This document shows, in pieces, positions 6,955 through 12,788 of a DNA stretch of 17,180 bases; positions within the stretch are counted from its first letter, which is position 1, and each line of letters begins with the position of its first letter. Where the stretch lies: contig CAYWSM010000448.1 of NCBI GenBank assembly GCA_964460935.1, forward strand, positions 1 to 17,180, written 5' to 3'. Under the pieces are notes generated by a model. It saw only the letters and a program-made list of their open reading frames with translations, had not been told where the DNA came from and did not search any database. The translations under genes were made by a program, and so were the position numbers. The DNA is from DATMXP01 sp964460935 (GTDB taxonomy: Bacteria > Acidobacteriota > Terriglobia > Terriglobales > Acidobacteriaceae).

Positions 6955-7688
6955 GCCTTGGAAAAATTTTCGTAGATCGCGTACTGCTCTGTTCCGCCGG
7001 CCTTCCGCAGGAACTCCGCTTCCCGCAGCACGTGTTCCGAGATGGGATTGTGATAAATGACTTGCACCTGCCGCGGCGCAGCCTGCAGCGACCTCCGCAG
7101 GTTCTCCATCATTCCCCGCATTGCCGCCTCCGGCAGTGGATTGAACAGATAGAGCAAAACCGTCTCGTCGGGGAACACAAAATCCCGCGCATCGCAGCAC
7201 ACGGACTCGATCTCCTTGCACTGCTGTTCCGGTGACGAAAAGCGCGCAATATTAGTCTCCGCGACCCGGTGCAATTCCGGGAGCAGTTCCACGCCCACGA
7301 TCTGCCGAAACGGAAACTCCGACGCCATCAGCAACGTTCTTCCCTTGCCCGATCCGATATCGATGAACGTGTACTGTGAAAAGTCGATGGCGATTGCCTG
7401 CATCATTTCGCGGAATTCCGCCGGATCCGTCGGCTGGTAAGGTGCTCCCGAGATCGCCGCAATCAATCGGCTTCGATTCGTGACCGTCGCCGCTGTCGTA
7501 TCGACTTCGTGGTCCCAGTCATACTCCACATCGCCGTAGCGCCGCCGCTTCCGCTCCGGAGTCGATTCCCTCACCCACTCCCAGACATCCGCCCCGATCT
7601 CCCATGCGCTCGCAGCCACGCCCTTCTGCGATCGCGTCTCTCGCCATCTTCGCCCCAAGACGGACCATACCGACGGCTCCACCTTCAT
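6948..7688 (-). CDS. Class I SAM-dependent methyltransferase, substrate unknown
   Basis: A cytoplasmic protein of 246 residues with a Rossmann-type methyltransferase core. Motif I is FIDIGSGKGRT (about 108-118) and the acidic end of strand 2 is VGVELLPEL (131-139). It resembles the DOT1-like class in its GSGKGR loop, but the substrate cannot be named. Residues 1-60 are basic and Trp-rich (ETPERKRRR-type segment) and may be a separate N-terminal helix region. I chose the ATG at 7688. The frame continues to a TTG at 7712, but neither has a Shine-Dalgarno sequence. A -10-like TACACT lies 6 nt before the ATG, which would make the mRNA leaderless. The gene follows the hemerythrin gene on the same strand with a 69-bp gap. 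Confidence 0.8.
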   Translation of the reverse strand: MKVEPSVWSVLGRRWRETRSQKGVAASAWEIGADVWEWVRESTPERKRRRYGDVEYDWDHEVDTTAATVTNRSRLIAAISGAPYQPTDPAEFREMMQAIAIDFSQYTFIDIGSGKGRTLLMASEFPFRQIVGVELLPELHRVAETNIARFSSPEQQCKEIESVCCDARDFVFPDETVLLYLFNPLPEAAMRGMMENLRRSLQAAPRQVQVIYHNPISEHVLREAEFLRKAGGTEQYAIYENFSKAK

Positions 7689-7757
7689 GCCGCTAGTGTA
7701 ACGAACAGCCAACTAGGTGCCCCATTCAACCTGCTTTTAGTTGAGTGTGGATTTTAC

Positions 7758-8330
7758 TCACACCAATTTCTCTACCATCCCTACCTCACCCCCCACCTTT
7801 TCCAATATCCTCAGCAACCGCCCAATTTCGGCTGCTCCAATCTTCTTTCCATCGACCTCCTGGAATCTCGCCAGCAGCTCTGGTTCATCCTCCACCGGCA
7901 GTGTGTTGTCCGCCATCACGAACAGTACCAGATTTTCCTTCTGGATGTGTTCCCGCAACGCCCTGACGTACTCGCACGCTGCTTTCGCGAACCGCAGCCC
8001 GGCTTTCTTGTCGCCGCCGCGATAACTTTCCGTTGCGGCAATCATTTCCCTCGTCAGAGACCGGTTGTGCTCGTGGTCGGCCAGCATGCAGTGAATCGGC
8101 CCCTCCTCGCGCGAAAACCCGTGCTCAATCATCGCCGGAAACAGCAGGTCCTCTTCTTTGCCGTGGTGCGTCTTGTCGGCGTACAGGCGGAAGAACTCGA
8201 TCAGGTCCTCCATAGTCTTGGGCGAAACCTCGCACCCATCCCGCAATTTGTCCGAGCAGGCCTCCAGCAGTTCCAGCCCCCTCAGGATGTTGTCGTGCTC
8301 TTCCCGCAGAATTCGAATCGGCTCTTGCAT
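7758..8330 (-). CDS. Hemerythrin-like HHE domain protein
   Basis: A 190-residue cytoplasmic four-helix protein with a non-heme di-iron site. The expected ligands are all there: H12 (REEHD), H55/H56 and E60 (THHGKEE), H86 (ADHEH), H128 and E132 (REHIQKEN). Bacterial proteins of this class bind O2 or NO, or take part in iron and nitrosative stress handling; which applies here cannot be told. After residue 140 there is a non-conserved tail of about 50 residues. GAGGTG lies 4 nt before the ATG. The gene is divergent from the response regulator at 8515; the spacer carries a GC-rich hairpin (8356-8372) and a TGAC/GTCA dyad. Confidence 0.88.
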   Translation of the reverse strand: MQEPIRILREEHDNILRGLELLEACSDKLRDGCEVSPKTMEDLIEFFRLYADKTHHGKEEDLLFPAMIEHGFSREEGPIHCMLADHEHNRSLTREMIAATESYRGGDKKAGLRFAKAACEYVRALREHIQKENLVLFVMADNTLPVEDEPELLARFQEVDGKKIGAAEIGRLLRILEKVGGEVGMVEKLV

Positions 8331-8355
8331 CGTTCACCTCGCAACGAAACTTATC

Positions 8356-8389
8356 CGGCCGGCGCCCGGCCGAGCCATGACAAAAGTCA
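8356..8389. promoter_or_regulatory. GC hairpin and TGAC-N4-GTCA dyad upstream of the hemerythrin gene
   Basis: CGGCCGG-CGC-CCGGCCG (8356-8372) is a perfect 7-bp stem in the probable leader of the hemerythrin gene. Just upstream of it on the minus strand lies TGAC-AAAA-GTCA (8378-8389), which has the TGA-N6-TCA core of CRP/FNR-family sites. An NO- or oxygen-sensing regulator of that family would suit a hemerythrin, but the match is short. Confidence 0.35.
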
Positions 8390-8514
8390 CGACCCACGCC
8401 GATTTCCGCTGCAATGTTCTTTTCATCTCTTGTTAACCAGATATTCAGACAGCGCTCGTACCTTCACGAAATGGGGCTCGATGCCTGTGTTCCGGCATGT
8501 GGGCGGGTGTCCAG

Positions 8515-9240
8515 ATGACGAAGAAGACCGTTTTTGTGGTCGAAGACGAAGCCGATATCGCCGCTCTTATCAAGTTCAATCTCGAGGCAGCCGATTATTC
8601 GGTGAAGCGTTTTGATCGTGCCGAACCTGCGCTGTTACACGCCATGGCCAGCCCTCCCGCGCTGTTCTTGCTCGATGTCATGTTGCCAGGCGAAGACGGC
8701 CTCGAATTGTGCAAGCGGATCCGCAACACGGAAGCTCTCGCGCGCGTGCCGATTATCTTCGTCACCGCTCGGATCTCAGAGGAAGACCGCCTGCTCGGTT
8801 TCGATATCGGCGCCGATGACTACATCACCAAGCCCTTCAGCCCCCGCGAACTTGTCGCCCGTGTGGACGCCGTACTGCGCCGCAGCGCCGAGACGCCCAG
8901 CACCGACATCATCCGGTTTGGCCGGGTTGAGATCGACTGCGCCGCCATGGTCTTGCGCATCGACTCGCAGGAAGTCCCGACCACCACGCTCGAATTCCGT
9001 CTTCTCGAATATCTCGCTCGTTCCCCCGGACTCGTCTTCACCCGCGATCGTCTCCTCGAAGCCGTTTGGGGTAACAGCAAGTTCGTGAGCCGCCGTTCCG
9101 TCGACGTCTACGTCAGCAAGTTGCGCGAGAAGATTGAAAACGATCCCAACAATCCCGAGTATCTCCTCACCGTTCGCGGCGCTGGATACAAGATGATGTT
9201 GCCCAAAACCAATTCCTTGTCGTCCCGATCCATCGCCTGA
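8515..9240 (+). CDS. OmpR/PhoB-family DNA-binding response regulator (orphan)
   Basis: A 241-residue two-component response regulator. The receiver domain (about 4-118) has the acidic pair D11/E12, phospho-acceptor D54 (LLDVMLPGEDG), T84 and K106 (TKPFSP). The winged-helix DNA-binding domain (about 140-232) shows the family pattern LEFRLLEYLARSPG, then RSVDVYVSKLREKIE and VRGAGYKM. I chose the ATG at 8515 over the ATG at 8497 because it puts the first strand at the usual place (MTKKTVFVVEDE). No histidine kinase is adjacent, so the partner is unknown. The downstream Ppx/GppA gene makes a phosphate-related role possible but not shown; PhoB identity is not claimed. Confidence 0.9.
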   Translation: MTKKTVFVVEDEADIAALIKFNLEAADYSVKRFDRAEPALLHAMASPPALFLLDVMLPGEDGLELCKRIRNTEALARVPIIFVTARISEEDRLLGFDIGADDYITKPFSPRELVARVDAVLRRSAETPSTDIIRFGRVEIDCAAMVLRIDSQEVPTTTLEFRLLEYLARSPGLVFTRDRLLEAVWGNSKFVSRRSVDVYVSKLREKIENDPNNPEYLLTVRGAGYKMMLPKTNSLSSRSIA

Positions 9241-9289
9241 CGAACGCAATCCGTTTTGTTGTGCCCTGTCTGTCCTGTTGGTGATGTAC

Positions 9290-9401
9290 GGTGCCCCACG
9301 TTCGGCCATCCTTTGGCCTAACGTGGGATTCCATCAACGTTCTGAAGTTTGGTGCCTCATGTCTGCCTTCCTTTGGCAGACGTGGGGTTCCACTAACGCT
9401 C
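9290..9401. repeat. Tandem pair of hairpin repeats between regulator and Ppx genes
   Basis: Two units of about 51-53 bp start 61 bp apart (9290 and 9351). Both run GGTGCC, a hairpin with a pyrimidine-rich TCCTT loop, then GTGGG, TTCCA and TAACG or CAACG. Unit 1 pairs CCCACGTT (9295-9302) with AACGTGGG (9320-9327) and GGCCA with TGGCC. Unit 2 forms a 13-bp stem, 9355-9367 with 9375-9387, with two G-T pairs. Arm sequences differ between units but pairing is kept, which points to an RNA-level or cruciform structure. It may also end transcription of the regulator gene. Confidence 0.7.
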
Positions 9402-9448
9402 GCATTGAACCGAGCCGCCATCGCGCATAAACTGGCGTCCTAATATCT

Positions 9449-10972
9449 ATGCCTACCTTCGCCGCGGTAGATGTCGGCTCCAACTCCGTTCGATTGAAAA
9501 TTGCCAAACTCGTTCGTGGACGCCTCGAAACCATTCATGAAGACCGCGAAGTCACTCGCCTCGGCGAATCCGTTTTCCGCAGCGGCCTGCTCGACCCGCA
9601 AGCCATTGCCAATACCGTCAAGGTTCTGCGCCGTTTCCATCGCTCCACCACGGCCGCCAGCGTCGACGCCGTCCGCGTCGTAGCCACCAGCGCTATGCGC
9701 GACACGCGCAATGCCTCCAGCTTTATCGAGTGGGTGCGCTCCACCACCGGCTGGCGCGTCGAGATCATCTCCGGATTGGAAGAAGGACGCCTCATTCACC
9801 TCGGCGTCATCGCCAACACTCGCGTTAAGACCTGGCCGCTGCTTCTTATGGACCTTGGCGGCGGAAGTTGTGAGCTCACCATCTCCATCGACTCGCAGAT
9901 CCGTTCCATGGTCAGCCTTCCCCTCGGAGCCGTGCGGCTGACGGAAGAATTTCTTCCCAACGATCCACCGAAGAAGAAGGAAACGGAGCGCCTGCGCCAA
10001 TTCGTCGCCGAGGAAGTCAGCCGTCTCGAACGCCGGATGCGCCGCTGGAGCCCTAAACTCGCGATCGCTACCTCCGGAACCGCTGCGGCTCTCGCTGCTC
10101 TCGGAGAAACCTTCGACAAACGTTCGAATCGCGCCAACTACGTTTCCACCCGTGGTCTCGATCGGATTGTCGCCGAACTGTCGAAGCGCTCGTTGGCTCA
10201 GCGCCGAGCTCTTCCTGGGCTCGGTCCGAAGCGCGCCGAAATCATCATCGCCGGCGCGACTGTCTATGCTGAGCTCGCCGAGCGTTTTGCCTTGCCCGGA
10301 ATCCAGTACTCCCCGCTCGGCCTGCGCGATGGAATGCTGGTGCAGATGGCTGCCGACTACGACCGTCATACCGCGATCGGCAAGCGGATCGAAACCGAGC
10401 GTCAGAGTGGACTCGCCGAAGCGGTCGAGCATTACGGAGCCGACCTTCACTTCGCCGAGCATGTGCGTAATCTAACGATGCAGTTATTCCGCCAGTTGAA
10501 GCCCGTCCACCGCTTGCCCGAAGATTACATGGAATGGCTCATTGCGGCGGCGATGCTCCATGAAATCGGCGCGTTCATCAACCGCAACGGACGCCACCGC
10601 CATGCCTACTACCTGATCGCCAATTCCGAACTGTACGGGTTCACCGCCGAGCAGCGTCGGATCATCGCCGCCATTGCGCGCTATATGGGAAAATCGAAGC
10701 CGTCCGCTCAGGACCGCGCGCTTCGCGTCCTGCCTCCGCTCGATCGTCAACTCATTCCGCGTGCAGTAGTTTTGTTGCGCTTGGGACGTGCCCTGAACTT
10801 GGGACGCAAGGGCGCCGTCGAGAGCGTCCGCGCCAGCGTGAAGGATTCCAGCGTATCGCTGGCGTTACATACCCGGCGAGGCGGCGCCGACCTCGAGCTC
10901 TGGCAGGTGTTGAAGGAAAAGTCTTATTTCCGCGAAGTTTTCGGCCGTGACCTTGAAGCCGAGGCTTCTTGA
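9449..10972 (+). CDS. ppx: Ppx/GppA family phosphatase with HD-like C-terminal domain
   Basis: Exopolyphosphatase / guanosine pentaphosphate phosphohydrolase family, 507 residues, the usual two-part length. The N-terminal ASKHA-type domain shows DVGSNSVRL (8-16), the glutamate-bearing GLEEGR, DLGGGSCEL and the SGTAAAL loop. The C-terminal part (about 310-500) is HD-like, with LHEIG at H371/E372 in place of a strict His-Asp pair. Such enzymes release phosphate from polyphosphate or from pppGpp; sequence alone does not separate the two. There is no Shine-Dalgarno sequence before ATG 9449; a -10-like TAAACT (9428-9433) implies a leader of only about 10 nt. The 3' end overlaps the convergent sixA-like gene by 49 bp. 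Confidence 0.88.
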   Translation: MPTFAAVDVGSNSVRLKIAKLVRGRLETIHEDREVTRLGESVFRSGLLDPQAIANTVKVLRRFHRSTTAASVDAVRVVATSAMRDTRNASSFIEWVRSTTGWRVEIISGLEEGRLIHLGVIANTRVKTWPLLLMDLGGGSCELTISIDSQIRSMVSLPLGAVRLTEEFLPNDPPKKKETERLRQFVAEEVSRLERRMRRWSPKLAIATSGTAAALAALGETFDKRSNRANYVSTRGLDRIVAELSKRSLAQRRALPGLGPKRAEIIIAGATVYAELAERFALPGIQYSPLGLRDGMLVQMAADYDRHTAIGKRIETERQSGLAEAVEHYGADLHFAEHVRNLTMQLFRQLKPVHRLPEDYMEWLIAAAMLHEIGAFINRNGRHRHAYYLIANSELYGFTAEQRRIIAAIARYMGKSKPSAQDRALRVLPPLDRQLIPRAVVLLRLGRALNLGRKGAVESVRASVKDSSVSLALHTRRGGADLELWQVLKEKSYFREVFGRDLEAEAS

Positions 10973-11454
10973 GCCGCGTGTACCGTCTTCGACGTGAGCA
11001 GCCATTGCAGTACGGGATTCTTCCGCTTTACCTGGACTTTGGCCACTGCGCCCTTCTTCAACTCGATCGTCGCATTGGTCGCTCCGTCACTGATCAGCAG
11101 GCTGAGGAACTGGCTCAATGTCGGATTGTGTCCCACTACCATGATTGCGTCGTCTTTCGAGTGAAGCTGCACAAGCTGTGCAAAGTCCTCGAACTTCGCA
11201 TCCGGACGAAGCGCGTCCTCCAGCAACAGTGACTTCGTGAATCCAAGCTCCTCGGCCACGAATCCCGCCGTTTGCTTCGCGCGCACCAGTGGACTTGAGA
11301 TGATCACATCCAGGTCCACTCCCAGTGTCCGCAACACTTGCCCCATCTGGTGCGATTGCTCAACTCCAAGCGGATCCAGCGGACGCTTCTCATCCTGCTT
11401 CGGGTCCGGCAGACTCTCCCCCGCATTCGCATGTCGCAAGAAATAAATGTCCAT
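10924..11454 (-). CDS. sixA: SixA-type phosphohistidine phosphatase
   Basis: A 176-residue single-domain histidine phosphatase. The RHG-type motif is FLRHANAGES with catalytic H8, the same position as in Escherichia coli SixA; SSPLVRAKQTA and VVGHNPT (second histidine H109) complete the active site. SixA removes phosphate from phosphohistidine, for instance on Hpt domains or on the phosphotransferase protein NPr. The start ATG at 11454 gives the canonical N-terminus MDIYFLRHA; the frame extends to 11490 without sense. The last 16 codons lie antisense to the end of the Ppx gene and give a basic, non-conserved tail. SixA genes often sit near polyphosphate genes, which agrees with this neighbour. 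Confidence 0.88.
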   Translation of the reverse strand: MDIYFLRHANAGESLPDPKQDEKRPLDPLGVEQSHQMGQVLRTLGVDLDVIISSPLVRAKQTAGFVAEELGFTKSLLLEDALRPDAKFEDFAQLVQLHSKDDAIMVVGHNPTLSQFLSLLISDGATNATIELKKGAVAKVQVKRKNPVLQWLLTSKTVHAAQEASASRSRPKTSRK

Positions 11455-11480
11455 AGTGATGCCTATTATTTCACCATGTA

Positions 11481-11502
11481 GCACAGCCATTCCTGGCTGT
11501 GC
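11481..11502. repeat. Hairpin GCACAGCC-N6-GGCTGTGC
   Basis: Perfect 8-bp arms (11481-11488 and 11495-11502) around ATTCCT, between the HAD gene and the sixA gene on the minus strand. The layout (stem around an ATTCCT/TTCCTT loop, next to GTGCCCC) recalls the tandem hairpins at 9290-9401. No T-tract follows on either strand, so it looks like an intergenic repeat element more than a terminator. Confidence 0.5.
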
Positions 11503-11535
11503 CCCTTCTTGGCTCTGCTCTTTACTCGGTACTCG

Positions 11536-12183
11536 TTACTTCACTTCCACTTCCAACCCACTCCCATTCATCCGCGCCCGCACATCGCGCAATGACCGTA
11601 CTAGTCCATCCGCCCCTTTCAACTCTTCCGCTGCGTATGTCCCCGGCACTCCAATCACGGTCGCTCCAGCCGCCTTTGCCGATTTGATTCCAGACGGAGC
11701 ATCCTCGAATACCAAACACGTCTTAGGATCGAACCCGATCAGCCGTGCGCCTTTCAGATACGGTTCCGGATCGGGTTTGCCCCGCATCACCTCATCCGCC
11801 GGCACCATTTGCGGAGGCCGTGGAAGTCCCGCCACCGCCAGTCTCCGCGTCGCCAGCGCTCGCGTCCCGGAAGTCACTACCGCCCACCGATCCCGTGGCA
11901 GACTCGTCAGCAACTCCTTCGCTCCGTCAATCGCCACCAACCCTTCGATGTCCTCGATTTCATTCCGCTCGATAATCGCCGCCTCGGCCACAGCATCCAC
12001 ATCCGGCATGAGGATGTGTACCGACTCCACCGTCCGATGCCCGTGCGCCGTGTGAATCACATATTCCGGATCGAGCCCATGCCGCTCCGCAAACTTGCGC
12101 CACTGCCGTTCCACCGAAGCAATGGAATTCACCAGCACCCCATCGCAATCGAACAAAATTGCCGAACACTTAATAGTCGCCAT
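11536..12183 (-). CDS. HAD-superfamily phosphatase (Gpp/Dog/HxpA-like)
   Basis: A 215-residue cytoplasmic HAD hydrolase with a cap of the beta-phosphoglucomutase type. The nucleophile motif is FDCDGVLVNS (D12, D14), motif II is VVTSGT, the Lys is in RGKPDPEPY, and the acidic motif is VFEDAPSGI. The cap element AHGHRTVES resembles yeast Gpp/Dog and bacterial HxpA-type sugar-phosphate or glycerol-3-phosphate phosphatases. The substrate is not certain. The reading frame runs back to 12339, but the extension is Cys/Arg-rich and unlike the family; MATIKCSAILF from ATG 12183 (or ATG 12189) is the natural start. The minus-strand -10-like TACAAT ends 8 nt before ATG 12183, so a leaderless mRNA is likely. 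Possibly cotranscribed with sixA, 81 bp downstream. Confidence 0.85.
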   Translation of the reverse strand: MATIKCSAILFDCDGVLVNSIASVERQWRKFAERHGLDPEYVIHTAHGHRTVESVHILMPDVDAVAEAAIIERNEIEDIEGLVAIDGAKELLTSLPRDRWAVVTSGTRALATRRLAVAGLPRPPQMVPADEVMRGKPDPEPYLKGARLIGFDPKTCLVFEDAPSGIKSAKAAGATVIGVPGTYAAEELKGADGLVRSLRDVRARMNGSGLEVEVK

Positions 12184-12191
12184 CACCATCG

Positions 12192-12213
12192 ATTGTAAGT
12201 GACAGCTCTCACA
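12192..12213 (-). promoter_or_regulatory. HAD gene promoter with overlapping CRP-type dyad
   Basis: On the minus strand, TACAAT (12197-12192) is a near-consensus -10 box. Directly upstream lies TGTGA-GAGCTG-TCACT (12213-12198), one base off the TGTGAN6TCACA consensus of the CRP/FNR family. A protein bound there would cover the -35/-10 spacer, so repression is the likelier outcome. No good -35 is seen. Confidence 0.45.
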
Positions 12214-12748
12214 AAATCCGCAGCATCGCAATTCCCGCGCTCTCTGTTTCTCTGCGATCTCCGTGTTGCTGCACTCTGTCGGCTTAACCACGAACTGATT
12301 AGGATGTGTCTCCTTCCCGTTTCGGGAAACTTTTGTCAAGGCCGCAAAACTTATAAATCCCTCCTAACCTACTCGTTACAAAGAAAATATAAATTTTGTG
12401 ACTTTGGCAGTGAACCATGCCCGCAAGGCCATACTCAACAATAGGGAGGTAGAGAAGCTTATCGGCGGCCAGTCGCACCTACGCAAGTAGCTGACAAGGC
12501 TGAACTTGTTCGTAACTTCTTCGTTATCAGCCACCTGCGGAGATCGCAGTCTGCAAGTAACTGATTCTATTGAATTGAGCGGCGAATTTTGATCGCACTC
12601 ATTAACCGATGACCGAAAACCGATAACCGATAGCCTGATGCAAACTAACTCACGCGAAATCAATATTTTGATCCTAAGCCATTTGTTCCCAGATACGTCG
12701 CTGAAAATCTGGCGTTAACTCGTTGATTCTGCTGATCCAGGGGGATAG
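12214..12748. other. Non-coding stretch with dyads and repeats, no convincing gene
   Basis: I find no gene here: frames are short and lack ribosome sites. It holds several structured pieces. These are TTCCCG-TTT-CGGGAA (12314-12328); GTTACAAA and TTTGTGAC arms 12 bp apart (12375-12402, one mismatch); a GGGAGG purine block near 12444 without a start codon behind it; imperfect copies of GCAAGTAGCTGAC near 12482 and 12552; and CCAGAT/ATCTGG (12689-12712). The region is AT-richer than its neighbours. A small RNA or a decayed gene is possible but not shown. Confidence 0.5.
12605..12632. repeat. Four tandem heptamers ACCGATN
   Basis: ACCGATG, ACCGAAA, ACCGATA and ACCGATA follow one another without gaps. 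Exact 7-bp tandem units are characteristic of short tandemly repeated heptamers dispersed in some bacterial genomes. Copy number is likely variable between strains. Confidence 0.7.
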
Positions 12749-12775
12749 GGGTATACACAAATGATGTGTACTCCC
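12749..12775 (-). terminator. Hairpin downstream of the phosphoesterase gene
   Basis: On the minus strand, GGGAGTACAC and GTGTATACCC pair in 9 of 10 positions (one G-U, one mismatch) around a 7-nt loop, starting 14 nt after the stop. The flank after the stem is pyrimidine-rich (CTATCCCCCT) but has no clear U-tract, so it may stabilise the 3' end rather than terminate. Confidence 0.4.
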
Positions 12776-12788
12776 GGGTAATCCACCC

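Noticed and set aside
7509..8615. Long plus-strand open frame of 368 codons across the methyltransferase and hemerythrin genes
   Set aside because: It lies antisense to two well-recognised genes, spans their spacer, has no ribosome site and reads as His/Pro/Arg-rich low-quality protein, typical of shadow frames.
9440..10462. Minus-strand open frame of 340 codons opposite the Ppx gene
   Set aside because: Antisense shadow of a strongly conserved gene; no recognisable domain and no start signal.
12184..12339. N-terminal extension of the HAD phosphatase
   Set aside because: The extra residues are not family-like, and the -10 box lies inside them; the natural start is at 12183 or 12189.
12199..12444. 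Plus-strand open frame of 81 codons starting with GTG
   Set aside because: Begins within the HAD gene promoter, no ribosome site, no recognisable product.
12376..12663. Minus-strand open frame of 95 codons in the large spacer
   Set aside because: It reads through the heptamer repeat and lacks a ribosome site and any domain.
12659..12672. ATCAA-TATT-TTGAT dyad, FNR-box-like
   Set aside because: The half-sites point outward (the FNR consensus is TTGATN4ATCAA), and no start codon is close by.
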